From assembly GCF_003595175.1 (NCBI RefSeq), contig NZ_CP032419.1:1550001-1614000 (forward strand): a DNA stretch of 64,000 nucleotides, given 5' to 3'. Numbering within the stretch: position 1 is the stretch's first letter; the number at the start of each line of letters is the position of its first letter. Positions 44,185 through 52,214 of the stretch are shown here, piece after piece. Origin of the DNA: Pseudomonas cavernae. Lineage in GTDB: Bacteria > Pseudomonadota > Gammaproteobacteria > Pseudomonadales > Pseudomonadaceae. The position numbers and the translations under genes are program-made. Below the pieces are notes generated by a model. The model saw nothing but the letters and a program-made list of their open reading frames with translations. It was not told the DNA's origin and searched no databases.

Positions 44185-44216
44185 CGACAACGCCCCGTTT
44201 CGACGGGGCGTTGTCG
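44185..44216. terminator. Terminator after FKBP gene
   Basis: Perfect 13-bp arms (44185-44197 and 44204-44216) with a TTTCGA loop, then a short T-run. Starts 16 bp after the stop. Confidence 0.8.
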
Positions 44217-44395
44217 TTTCAGGGGGATATAAAACGAACCCGCGTGTGCCCGGCGCATCTGAGCGAGAGAGGAGTAGCAGTTGAGGTGTTACGGTTATGC
44301 ACATTGGACGTACGTTCCGTATTGGATTTACTAGATCTCCTAGTGCGGCTTTTATTCTTTTTTAAAATATTGATTTTATTGATTTTTTTGCTGTG

Positions 44396-44442
44396 TTTAA
44401 AAAATGCCCGATCTGACCGGGAGCCGCATGGGCCGGGCATTT
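44396..44442 (-). terminator. Minus-strand intrinsic terminator of an unannotated transcript
   Basis: On the minus strand AAATGCCCG pairs with CGGGCATTT, then the sequence runs into TTTTTT-AAAC. No annotated minus-strand gene ends here, so it could close a small RNA that starts near 44500. Confidence 0.45.
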
Positions 44443-44460
44443 GCTCGACAAATTCAGGAT

Positions 44461-44495
44461 TTGCTAACAGATTTATCCACAGCTTTAGTGGATAA
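44461..44495 (+). promoter_or_regulatory. Putative ykvA-like promoter with two DnaA boxes
   Basis: TTGCTA (44461-44466) and TTTAGT (44484-44489) are 17 bp apart. A perfect DnaA box TTATCCACA (44473-44481) and an inverted one-mismatch box (44487-44495) overlap this promoter. Confidence 0.5.
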
Positions 44496-44536
44496 CCTGC
44501 TCAAGCCCTTTAGCTCGGGGCTAGCGAGGCATTGCG

Positions 44537-44977
44537 ATGAAAGCGCCATGGAATTTCAGTAGTTACCTACCAATCGCGCAGCGTTTCCTTGCGCGGGGTC
44601 GACTACCGCTACTGCTGTTGGCGGTAGCACGAAAGAGTCTGCGGCAGGGGCGGCGCCTGACTGGCGTCAAGGAAGATTTGCAGTTACTGCAGGCACTCTG
44701 CGTCGCCTGGTGGCGGGGCGAATACCGGGCGATCAGCCGGCAAGCGCTGCTGGCGGTGGTCGCTGCGCTGCTGTACTTCCTGTCGCCACTGGATGCCATA
44801 CCCGATCTGCTGTTCGGCGTAGGCTTTGTCGATGACCTCGCTGTGCTCGCTTGGCTGATGAGTACCTGGCGGCAGGAGCTGGATGCCTTCCGCGTCTGGT
44901 GTGCCGTCCAGTCGCCGGAACAGCAGGCGGCTTTGCATGTGTTACCGGCGCCAGAGCGCACCGAGCGCGGGGGATAG
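44537..44977 (+). CDS. YkvA family (DUF1232) membrane protein
   Basis: 146-residue protein of the DUF1232/YkvA family. The domain core is LYFLSPLDAIPDLLFGVGFVDDLAVLAW (by its SPLDAIPDL signature), with one or two membrane helices around residues 75-105. The rest is basic and Leu-rich. Function unknown. Two DnaA-box-like sites overlap the probable promoter. Confidence 0.8.
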   Translation: MKAPWNFSSYLPIAQRFLARGRLPLLLLAVARKSLRQGRRLTGVKEDLQLLQALCVAWWRGEYRAISRQALLAVVAALLYFLSPLDAIPDLLFGVGFVDDLAVLAWLMSTWRQELDAFRVWCAVQSPEQQAALHVLPAPERTERGG

Positions 44978-45060
44978 ATGCACGGGCGCTGCTGCCATCA
45001 CGTCTGATAGCGGATTTGTCCTGTTAAGATGGGCGCTTGCAACGGATGGTTGGGAAAAAG

Positions 45061-45387
45061 ATGAACGTGCAAGTGATCATGCGTGACGGCGAAGCTGAAT
45101 ACGCCGTGCTGCCTTGGGCTTATTACCAGGAGCTGCTGCAGGCAGCTGGCCGAGCTCCGCAAGCTGAGCCCGTCCAAGCGCCTGGCCTTTCTGCCCGGCC
45201 AACCCTGGCCCAACTTGGTCTGCTGCGTGAGCAAAAGGGCATGACTGCCGAGCAATTGGCCCAGGCGGTGGGGATCAGTCCGCATTACTTGGCTATGATC
45301 GAAAAAGGTGAGCGTCAACCAGATGCGGCAATCCAGCGAGCCTTGGCCTGGAGTCTGGGTGTGGATGGTTGGGGGAGCGAGACTTGA
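45061..45387 (+). CDS. XRE family transcriptional regulator
   Basis: 108-residue protein starting ATG 45061 (MNVQVIMRDG). The N-terminal 40 residues resemble the short prevent-host-death type dimerisation strand; residues ~60-105 are a Cro/CI helix-turn-helix (LREQKGMTAEQLAQAVGISPHYLAMIEKGER, core TAEQLAQAVGIS). It may regulate its own operon. Its stop overlaps the TTG start of the next gene. Confidence 0.82.
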   Translation: MNVQVIMRDGEAEYAVLPWAYYQELLQAAGRAPQAEPVQAPGLSARPTLAQLGLLREQKGMTAEQLAQAVGISPHYLAMIEKGERQPDAAIQRALAWSLGVDGWGSET

Positions 45388-45749
45388 GCGTACGTATTAG
45401 CCGTCAGCATTGGCAGGCGCTTCTAGACGAGCTCGAAGATGCGCGGCGGCAACGCCACTTATTGACCTATCGGGCCTTGATCGAGCGTTTGGAGCTGCCC
45501 ACTCCCGCCATGCAGACGCTCACGGCCGCCTTGGAGCATCTGGCTGCACTGGATGCCCGGGCCGAACGGCCGTTGCGCAGTGCGCTGGTCATCAGTCAAG
45601 GCGCCAGCCGGTTGCCACGCCCCGGCTTCTTCGACAGCGTAGTCCGCCTCGGCCGTTTCGCCGGCCCTTCCGATGGAGTGGCGGCGGCTTCCTGGCATGC
45701 GGCAGAAGTGGTGCGGGTATTCGAGTTCAGCTATCCCGAGGAGTTCTAA
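45384..45749 (+). CDS. Conserved hypothetical protein (TTG start)
   Basis: 121-residue protein, no family that I can name. I place the start at TTG 45384 (SVRISRQHWQALLDELEDARR follows) because a GGGGGAG ribosome site lies 7 bp before it and the codon overlaps the stop of the XRE gene. The sequence is soluble; a LPRPGFF segment and a WHAAEVVRVFEF end are the most distinctive. A TTG/TTGA overlap implies translational coupling. An in-frame upstream TTG at 45369 is less likely. Confidence 0.7.
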   Translation: MSVRISRQHWQALLDELEDARRQRHLLTYRALIERLELPTPAMQTLTAALEHLAALDARAERPLRSALVISQGASRLPRPGFFDSVVRLGRFAGPSDGVAAASWHAAEVVRVFEFSYPEEF

Positions 45750-46220
45750 ATGTGGCTGTGGGATCTGCGCGCACGCCTCGGCTATTTCTGTGCCCGTCGC
45801 CTGTTCCGCTGGTCCTGGCTGGTTAAACAGCCGCGCGCCTGGCAGTGGATGCAGGGACAGTTCGCCCGCATGGCAGCCTTGGGTGATCGCTCGGCACAAA
45901 GTTTCTACGGTCATCTCCTGCTGTTTCGCGGCCAGGGCTTCGGCTCGCGCGAGGAGGGCATTCGTTTGCTGCGTCTGGCCGCGACGGCCGGCGATGCCAA
46001 GGCAGCGTATCAACTCGGTGTCCTGAGTCTGGCCGGCGATGGTCGCCAAGCCCCTGATGGTCTCGAGGCCGCGCGCTGGTGGGCGATGGCGGCTGGCGCC
46101 GGGCATCCGCTCGCGAGCCGGCGGTTGGCCGAACTCTACCGTCAGGGTGGTCATGGCTTGCAGGCTGATCCGCAACAGGCTGCACACTATGCGGCCCGTG
46201 CCGAGGAGTTGGGGCTCTAG
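45750..46220 (+). CDS. Sel1-like repeat protein
   Basis: 156-residue protein whose ATG directly follows the stop of the previous gene. Two to three Sel1 repeats are visible (GIRLLRLAATAGDAKAAYQLGVLSL, ARWWAMAAGAGHPLASRRLAELY). The start MWLWDLRARLGYFCARRLF is amphipathic and lacks a cleavable signal. The XRE-hypothetical-Sel1 trio is one operon. A second Sel1 protein precedes rmuC. Confidence 0.8.
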   Translation: MWLWDLRARLGYFCARRLFRWSWLVKQPRAWQWMQGQFARMAALGDRSAQSFYGHLLLFRGQGFGSREEGIRLLRLAATAGDAKAAYQLGVLSLAGDGRQAPDGLEAARWWAMAAGAGHPLASRRLAELYRQGGHGLQADPQQAAHYAARAEELGL

Positions 46221-46221
46221 C

Positions 46222-47982
46222 CTAGGCCGAGAGTTTCTGTGTATCGATGATATGCAGGCTGTAACCCGGCAGGGCCTTGGCGTGGCGCTTGGCTTCCGAA
46301 GCCAGGCTGGCCAGCTGACTGGCATCCAGCTGTGGGCAGCTTTCCGGATGCAGTTGGACCACCCCCAGTGACAGCGATAGCAGCTGATACTCCTGGCGCT
46401 GGCCCTGGCGATTGTGCGCGATGATGCAGCCTGCCTCGAGATGTTCGGCTTTATAGAAATGCCGGCATTGCCCCTGAAAGTCCTCCAGCAGCTTGTTCAG
46501 GCGAGCCCGCCAGTCTTGCGAACCCAGTACCAGCAGAAAGTCGTCGCCGCCGATATGGCCGACGAAGTCGCGCGCCGGGTCGACCCGTTCGCTCAGGCAC
46601 TGCGCGAGGCAGAGCAGTACTTCGTCGCCCTTGGCATAGCCATACAGATCGTTGAACGGCTTGAAACTGTCGATATCCACGTAGCAGATCACGGCTTGGC
46701 GGTTCTGTTGCAGTAGGCGGGTCAGGCACAGCTGGATCGGCACGTTGCCGGGTAGCAGGGTCAGCGGGTTGGCGTGGCGCGCCTGCTGGATCTTTAGTTC
46801 GGTGATCAGCTTGAGCACGTCGATCACCCGGCCGAGACCCAGGTAGCGGCCGTGCTGGGTAATGATGAAGTCTTCCTCCATGCGCTGCCGTGCCCGGCTG
46901 GTCAGCAGGCGGCTGGCCTTCTGCAGGGATTGTCCCTGTTCGATGGCGAGAAAGTCCGTGTTCATCAAGCGGCTGATCGGTTTGCGTGCCAGCAGGTCGG
47001 TGGCGAAGGGTTTCAGCAGGGCCTCGGAAAGTGAGTGGCGATGCACGATGCCGACCGGTTGCTGCTGTTCGTTCAGCACCGCCAAGGAGTTCAGATTGGC
47101 CTGCTGGCGGAAGGCCTCCAGTACCTCGGCGATCGGCTGGTCCTGGGCGACGGCGGGTTGCTCGTTGAGCAGGGCCGAGAGATCGCTGCCTTCCTCGCTG
47201 AGGGGCACGCTAGTGGCTTGCAGTTTCGGCAGCAGGCTGCGCGCCTCGCGGACCGGTTGTTCCAGTGGACGGCTGAGCAGATAGCCTTGAACCAGATCCA
47301 CCCCCATTTCCGCCAGCACCGCTAGCTCTTCCGGTAGCTCGATGCCCTCGGCAATGACTTGCGCTCGCGAGGCTTTGGCCATCTTCAGGATGGAGTCGAC
47401 GAACTCGCGCTTCACCGCGTCCTGATGGATGCCGTCGATGAAGTGGCGATCGATCTTCACGTAGTCCGGGCGCAGCTCCGACCACAGGCGCAGGCTGGAG
47501 TAGCCGGCGCCCAGATCGTCGAGGGCGATGGAGAAGCCCATGGCACGGTAGTGGTGCAGGGCGGTGTCGAGCAGGGCGAAGTCTTCGGTGGGCGATTGTT
47601 CGGTCAGTTCGATCACCACCCGGCTCGGCGCAATGCCGAAGTTCTGCAGCAGCTGTAGGGTGCGCCCAGGCTGGTGGCTGGGCTCCAGCAAGGATTCCGG
47701 GGAGACGTTGAGAAACAGCTTGCCGTCGAGCTGCTGCTCGCTGAAGCGGCGGCAGGCGCTTTTACGGCAGGCCAGTTCCAGTTCACTCAGGCGGCCGGCG
47801 TGACGGGCGACGCCGAACAGGTTGATGGGGGAGTGCAGCGGGCTGTTGGAGGGGTCGCGGGTCAGCGCTTCGTAGCCGAGAATGCGTCGCTCGGAAAGTG
47901 ACACTATGGGTTGGAACAGGCTGTGCAGGTCGCCGTGAGCGAGGATCAAACCCAGTACGCTCAACTGCTCGGTGACGGTCAT
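46222..47982 (-). CDS. EAL-CBS-GGDDF c-di-GMP protein
   Basis: 586-residue protein with an N-terminal EAL phosphodiesterase domain (YEALTR, VIELTE, ALDDLGAGYSS, VKIDRHFI, IAEGIE all present, so likely active), two CBS domains (~residues 265-390) and a C-terminal GGDEF-like domain whose motif is GGDDF, in which the second acidic residue is Asp rather than Glu. The reversed EAL-first order and CBS domains fit the PA3258-type protein I recall. CBS domains suggest adenine nucleotide sensing. Confidence 0.9.
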   Translation of the reverse strand: MTVTEQLSVLGLILAHGDLHSLFQPIVSLSERRILGYEALTRDPSNSPLHSPINLFGVARHAGRLSELELACRKSACRRFSEQQLDGKLFLNVSPESLLEPSHQPGRTLQLLQNFGIAPSRVVIELTEQSPTEDFALLDTALHHYRAMGFSIALDDLGAGYSSLRLWSELRPDYVKIDRHFIDGIHQDAVKREFVDSILKMAKASRAQVIAEGIELPEELAVLAEMGVDLVQGYLLSRPLEQPVREARSLLPKLQATSVPLSEEGSDLSALLNEQPAVAQDQPIAEVLEAFRQQANLNSLAVLNEQQQPVGIVHRHSLSEALLKPFATDLLARKPISRLMNTDFLAIEQGQSLQKASRLLTSRARQRMEEDFIITQHGRYLGLGRVIDVLKLITELKIQQARHANPLTLLPGNVPIQLCLTRLLQQNRQAVICYVDIDSFKPFNDLYGYAKGDEVLLCLAQCLSERVDPARDFVGHIGGDDFLLVLGSQDWRARLNKLLEDFQGQCRHFYKAEHLEAGCIIAHNRQGQRQEYQLLSLSLGVVQLHPESCPQLDASQLASLASEAKRHAKALPGYSLHIIDTQKLSA

Positions 47983-48009
47983 GGAGGGTCTCAGTCTGCT
48001 GGAAAAACA

Positions 48010-48037
48010 AAGGGGCCGATATCGCTATCAGCCCCTT
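48010..48037 (-). terminator. Terminator of prc
   Basis: On the minus strand GGGGCTGATA...TATCGGCCCC folds as a hairpin and runs into TTTGTTTTT, 31 bp beyond the prc stop. Confidence 0.75.
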
Positions 48038-48067
48038 ATTTCACGACAGATTGGTGACGCTATGATG

Positions 48068-50149
48068 TCAGTGCTTGGCGACCGCCGAGTTCAGACCGAG
48101 GAAGTCGAGCATGATCTGACCGCTTTCCACCAGGTAGGCGTCGTCTTCCGGTTTGAGCTTGTCGTCCTCGCTCGGCAGGGCGTCTTCGTCCTCTTTTTTC
48201 AGCTCCTTCAACGGTTCTTCACCCTTGGCCTTGCGGCGGGTGTTTTCCATCGTCAGCTGCTGGGTTTCGATCTCGGTATGCAGGGCGCGACGCTGGGTCT
48301 CGTTGAGGCTGACCTTGGTTTCGTGCAGCAGCTTCTGCGCTAGCGCCAGGCGGTCGCGGGTGAAGACGAAGTCCGGGTTCTGCGCCGCGCGGGCATCGTG
48401 GCGGGCCTTCAGCTCGGTAAGGAAGGGCTTGAACGGATCGCTTTCCGGTTTGATCGCCGGGCGGATGCTGTCCCAAGGCATGGCTTCCGGTAGTGCGCTC
48501 TCACCGATTTCCTTGGTGTCGACCACCGCCGGATACTCGATGTCCGGAATCACCCCTTGGTGCTGGGTGCTCTGCCCGGAGACGCGGTAGAACTTGGCCA
48601 GGGTCAGTTTCAACTCGCCGTGGTTGAGCGGCTGGATGGTTTGCACCGTGCCCTTGCCAAAGGTTTGCCCGCCGAGGATCAGCGCACGGTGATAGTCCTG
48701 CATGGCGCCAGCGAAGATTTCCGAGGCCGAGGCCGACAGGCGGTTGACCAGCAGGGCCAGTGGGCCGGTGTAGTAGGCGCCCGGGTTGTCGTCGGCGAGC
48801 ACGTCGACGCGGCCGTCACTGTTGCGTACCAGCACGGTGGGGCCCTGGTTGATGAACAGGCCGGTCAACTCGGTGGCTTCTTGCAGGGAGCCGCCGCCGT
48901 TGTTGCGCAGGTCGATGACGATGCCATCGACCTTGTCTTTCTGCAGTTCGCCGATCAGGCGTTTGACGTCACGGGTAGTGCTCTTGTAGTTCGGGTCGCC
49001 AGCGCGGAATGCCTTGAAGTCGAGGTAGAAGGCTGGGATTTCGATCACCCCGAGGCTGTACTGGCGGCCTTCATGGTCGAGTTTGAGAATGGATTTCTTC
49101 GCCGCCTGATCCTCCAGCTTGACCGCCTCGCGGGTGATGGCCACCACCTTGCTGGTCTGGTTGTTGGGTGCATTGCTGGCTGGAATCACCTCCAGGCGCA
49201 CCACCGAGCCTTTCGGTCCGCGGATCAGTTTGACCACCTCGTCCAGGCGCCAGCCGATCACGTCGACCATTTCGCCGTTGCCCTGGGCCACGCCGATGAT
49301 CTTGTCGGCTGGAGCGAGCAGCTTGCTCTTCTCGGCCGGGCCAGCCGGTACCAGGCGCACGATCTTGACCTGATCGTTGTCGCTCTGCAGCACCGCGCCG
49401 ATGCCTTCCAGCGACAGGCTCATGTTGATGTCGAAGTTTTCCGCGCTGTCTGGCGACAGGTAGTTGGTGTGCGGGTCGTAGGACTGCGCGAAGGTATTGA
49501 TGTAGGCCTGGAAGATGTCTTCGCTGCGGGTTTGCTCGAGGCGCGACAGTTGATTCTTGTAGCGCTTGGTCAGCAGTTCCTGAATGGCCTTGGGCTCTTT
49601 TCCGGCGATTTTCAGGCGCAGTACTTCATCCTTGACGCGCTTGCGCCAGAGATCGTCCAGTTCGGCCGAGTTTTTCGCCCAAGGGGCCTTCTCACGGTCG
49701 GTCTGCAGGCTTTCGTCGACGCTGAAGTCCATCTTGTCGATGCCCTTGTTGAGTTCGCCGAGGGCGAAGTCCACCCGCTGCTTCACCCGATCCAGATGGC
49801 GTTTGTAGATAAGGAAGCCTGGATCGAGGTCGCCGCTTTTCAGCAGGTCGTCGAATTTGCTCCGCCATTTGTCGAATTCGGCGATGTCCGCGGCAGTGAA
49901 GTAGCTGCGCGCCGGGTCCAGCAGCTTCAGGTAGCTGTCGTAGATGATCACCGAGCGCGCGTCGTTGAGTGGCGGCTTGCTGTAGTGATGGCGCTTGAGC
50001 AGCTCCACCACGTTGAGGCTGGCGATCACCTGCTCGCGGTCAGGCTGAAGGCTGCCCCAAGGGTTTGCGCTGCTGGTGGCGGCAAAGGCCGACGCGGCAG
50101 TGAAACCCAGGAAGAGAGCTAGGGTGGTGCTAGGGAGGAAGCGCTTCAT
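48068..50149 (-). CDS. prc: Carboxy-terminal processing protease Prc/AlgO
   Basis: 693-residue periplasmic S41 protease (Tsp/Prc); in P. aeruginosa it acts in anti-sigma MucA turnover (AlgO) and in cell-wall hydrolase control. ATG 50149 (MKRFLPSTTLALFLGFTAAS) starts a signal peptide. It has a helical N-terminal domain, a PDZ domain (~residues 235-330), and the S41 core with nucleophile Ser in SASASEIFAGAM and Lys in GGQTFGKGTVQ. The C-terminal tail is rich in Lys/Glu. Confidence 0.95.
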   Translation of the reverse strand: MKRFLPSTTLALFLGFTAASAFAATSSANPWGSLQPDREQVIASLNVVELLKRHHYSKPPLNDARSVIIYDSYLKLLDPARSYFTAADIAEFDKWRSKFDDLLKSGDLDPGFLIYKRHLDRVKQRVDFALGELNKGIDKMDFSVDESLQTDREKAPWAKNSAELDDLWRKRVKDEVLRLKIAGKEPKAIQELLTKRYKNQLSRLEQTRSEDIFQAYINTFAQSYDPHTNYLSPDSAENFDINMSLSLEGIGAVLQSDNDQVKIVRLVPAGPAEKSKLLAPADKIIGVAQGNGEMVDVIGWRLDEVVKLIRGPKGSVVRLEVIPASNAPNNQTSKVVAITREAVKLEDQAAKKSILKLDHEGRQYSLGVIEIPAFYLDFKAFRAGDPNYKSTTRDVKRLIGELQKDKVDGIVIDLRNNGGGSLQEATELTGLFINQGPTVLVRNSDGRVDVLADDNPGAYYTGPLALLVNRLSASASEIFAGAMQDYHRALILGGQTFGKGTVQTIQPLNHGELKLTLAKFYRVSGQSTQHQGVIPDIEYPAVVDTKEIGESALPEAMPWDSIRPAIKPESDPFKPFLTELKARHDARAAQNPDFVFTRDRLALAQKLLHETKVSLNETQRRALHTEIETQQLTMENTRRKAKGEEPLKELKKEDEDALPSEDDKLKPEDDAYLVESGQIMLDFLGLNSAVAKH

Positions 50150-50285
50150 GCTGATTCGACGTGATGGCGGTTGATAACGCATATTAGGCCGTCTTTGAGT
50201 GCGACGGTTCAATGGCAGCCGTCGCTTAATGCAGAAAGCCCAGCGTCCTGCGCCGGGCCCAGTCTTAAATCACTATGGAGGCAGC

Positions 50286-51248
50286 GTGAAGGCATTGCAA
50301 GGCGTTGAAGGACGCGTGGAGTGGGGCGAAAGGGCCAGCCCAGCCTGTGATGTCGGGCAGGTACGGATTCGGGTGGCGGCCGCCGGGCTCAATCGGGCGG
50401 ATTTGCTCCAGCGTGCTGGGCTTTATCCGCCGCCGCCGGGGGCCAGCGACATCCTTGGTCTGGAGTGCTCGGGAGTGATCAGCGAGGTCGGTGCAGGCAG
50501 TGCTTGGCAGGTCGGTGATCGGGTCTGCACCCTGCTGGCCGGCGGTGGTATGGCCGAGGAGGTGGTGGTCGACGCCCGGCATGTGCTGCCGGTGCCGGAA
50601 GGCTTGAGCCTGGCGGAGGCGGCGGCCTTGCCGGAGGTGTATGCCACGGCCTGGCTGAACCTGTTCCAGCTGGCCGCGCTGAAGCCGGGGGAGAAGGTTC
50701 TGTTGCATGCCGGCGCCAGTGGTGTCGGCTCGGCGGCGATCCAGCTGTGCAAGGCCTTCGGCAATCCTTGCTGGGTGAGTGTGGGTTCGGCCGAGCGGCT
50801 GGCCTATTGCGAGGCGTTGGGTGCCCAGGGCGGGGTGATCCGCGGCGAGGGCCTGCAAGGCCTGCGCGATTTCGGGCCGTTCGATCTGATCCTCGATCCG
50901 GTTGGCGGCAACTACGCCGCGCTCAATCTGGAGCTGCTGGCCCGCGACGGCCGCTGGGTGAACATCGGTCTGATGGGCGGACGCAAGGCCGAGCTGGATC
51001 TGGCGCTGCTGCTCGGCAAGCGCCTGCAGCTGATTGGCTCGACCCTGCGCACCCGTGACGATCGGTTCAAGGCCGATCTGCTCGGCGATCTCGGTCAGCA
51101 GGTCTGGCCATTGTTCGCCGAAGGGCGGCTGCGCCCGCAGTTGGAGCGCAGTTTCCCGATCGAGGAGGCGGAAGCGGCCTTTGCCGAGTTGGCGACCAAC
51201 ACGGTGGCCGGCAAGTTGGTGCTGGTGATCGACTCCAGCCTGATTTGA
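50286..51248 (+). CDS. NAD(P)H:quinone oxidoreductase (MDR family)
   Basis: 320-residue zinc-less medium-chain reductase. The start is GTG 50286 (VKALQGVEG) after GGAGGCAGC. It has the GroES-like domain (AAGLNRADLLQRAGLYPPPPGASDILGLECSG, by NRADLLQRAG and LGLECSG) and an NADPH Rossmann fold with LLHAGASGVGSAAIQL. It resembles PIG3/quinone reductases that reduce quinones in one-electron steps. Divergent from prc. Physiological quinone unknown. Confidence 0.9.
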   Translation: MKALQGVEGRVEWGERASPACDVGQVRIRVAAAGLNRADLLQRAGLYPPPPGASDILGLECSGVISEVGAGSAWQVGDRVCTLLAGGGMAEEVVVDARHVLPVPEGLSLAEAAALPEVYATAWLNLFQLAALKPGEKVLLHAGASGVGSAAIQLCKAFGNPCWVSVGSAERLAYCEALGAQGGVIRGEGLQGLRDFGPFDLILDPVGGNYAALNLELLARDGRWVNIGLMGGRKAELDLALLLGKRLQLIGSTLRTRDDRFKADLLGDLGQQVWPLFAEGRLRPQLERSFPIEEAEAAFAELATNTVAGKLVLVIDSSLI

Positions 51249-51258
51249 GCGGCGCGAG

Positions 51259-51912
51259 TCAGCGCCAGAGGAGGACCGGCCAGCCGGCCTCCTCGGCGTG
51301 CTGGCGCAGCACCGGGTCGGGGTTTATCGCGTGGGGGCGGCCGACGCGCTGTAGCAGCGCCAGGTCGTTGCGTGAGTCGGAGTAGAAACTGGCGCCTTCC
51401 AGGCTTTCCTCATGCTCAGCCAGCCAGGCCTGCAGGCGGGTGACTTTGCCCTCACGGTAGGTCAGCACGCCTGTGGTGCGGCCCGTGTAGCAGCCATGCT
51501 GCTCTTCCAGATCTATGGCCAGCACCTCGTCGATGCCCAGGCGTTCGGCGATGGCGCTGACCAGGAAGTGCGCGGAGGCGGAGATCACCAGCAGTCGGTC
51601 ACCGGCCGCGCGGTGTTCGGCCAGGCGCTTGCAGGCATCGCTGTAGATCAGTGGCTCGATCACGTCCTCGACGAAGGGTTCGACTACATGCGCCACTTCT
51701 TCGGCTGTGCGACCGACCAGCGGCGAGAGACTGAAATCCATGTAGTCCTCCATGGCCAGCTTGCCTTCGGCATACAGGTTCATCAGTTCGTGTTCGCGGG
51801 CGAGGAACGACTCGCCGTCGACCCATTCGAGGTCGGCCATCTGTTTGCACCAGAGGCTGGCGCAGTCGCCGTCAATCAGGGTTTCGTCTAGATCGAAGAT
51901 TGCCAGGGGCAT
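51259..51912 (-). CDS. HAD-IB family phosphatase
   Basis: 217-residue SerB-like HAD-IB hydrolase. ATG 51912 (MPLAIFDLDETLIDGD) carries the nucleophile motif DxDET; further motifs are LLVISASAHF (Thr/Ser motif II) and FYSDSRNDLALL (acidic motif III). Substrate is not clear from the sequence; it could act on phosphoserine-like or other small phosphomonoesters. A MITE-like repeat lies just upstream. Confidence 0.88.
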   Translation of the reverse strand: MPLAIFDLDETLIDGDCASLWCKQMADLEWVDGESFLAREHELMNLYAEGKLAMEDYMDFSLSPLVGRTAEEVAHVVEPFVEDVIEPLIYSDACKRLAEHRAAGDRLLVISASAHFLVSAIAERLGIDEVLAIDLEEQHGCYTGRTTGVLTYREGKVTRLQAWLAEHEESLEGASFYSDSRNDLALLQRVGRPHAINPDPVLRQHAEEAGWPVLLWR

Positions 51913-51951
51913 GGTGTCACCTTGTATTTCTGTCGTGGATGCGCAGGCCAG

Positions 51952-52214
51952 TCTCAGAACCTGTCTCGGATCTGCTGCGCGTCGGCCAAACGGCGTTAAA
52001 AACGGCTTCGGAAGCCGCTTGCGGCTAACGTACTTTAGTGCGGCCCCGAAGGGGCGAGCGAAGCGAGTCATGCTCATTTACAACTCGTAAACTCCGCTTC
52101 CTCAGCCGTTTGACTCGCTATGCTCGCCCTTTGGGCCAGCCTTCGGCTGTTACTCCCGTTGGTCGTTGCGCCTTGTTTGACTCTAGCTCGCGAGATCCGA
52201 AACAGATTCTTAGG
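51952..52214. repeat. MITE-like element, long copy (263 bp)
   Basis: Bounded by 21-bp inverted repeats at 51952-51972 and 52194-52214 (17 of 21 match). It contains the GCTGCGCGTCGGCCAAACGG block, the TTAAAAACGGC/GCCGTTT inner palindrome and the ATGCTCATTTAC-N-ACTCGTAAACTCCGCT core, plus about 100 bp of extra palindromic GC-rich sequence absent from the shorter copies. The right end overlaps the stop codon of apeB. No ORF. Confidence 0.88.

Larger units (their letters stand above)
44217..44536. other. AT-rich intergenic region with minus-strand terminator and DnaA boxes
   Basis: Contains a very AT-rich segment (~44347-44404) unlike the surroundings, a hairpin (44402-44410 with 44434-44442) that on the minus strand is followed by T residues, and an inverted pair of DnaA-box-like sites (44473-44495). 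No credible protein gene: the plus-strand open frame of 94 codons is low-complexity. A small minus-strand RNA is possible. Confidence 0.5.

Noticed and set aside
44211..44495. 94-codon frame after the FKBP gene
   Set aside because: Begins inside a terminator, and its Leu/Phe/Ile run comes from the AT-rich block; no ribosome site.
48557..50122. 521-codon plus-strand frame inside prc
   Set aside because: Antisense shadow; the Prc protease has all expected domains.
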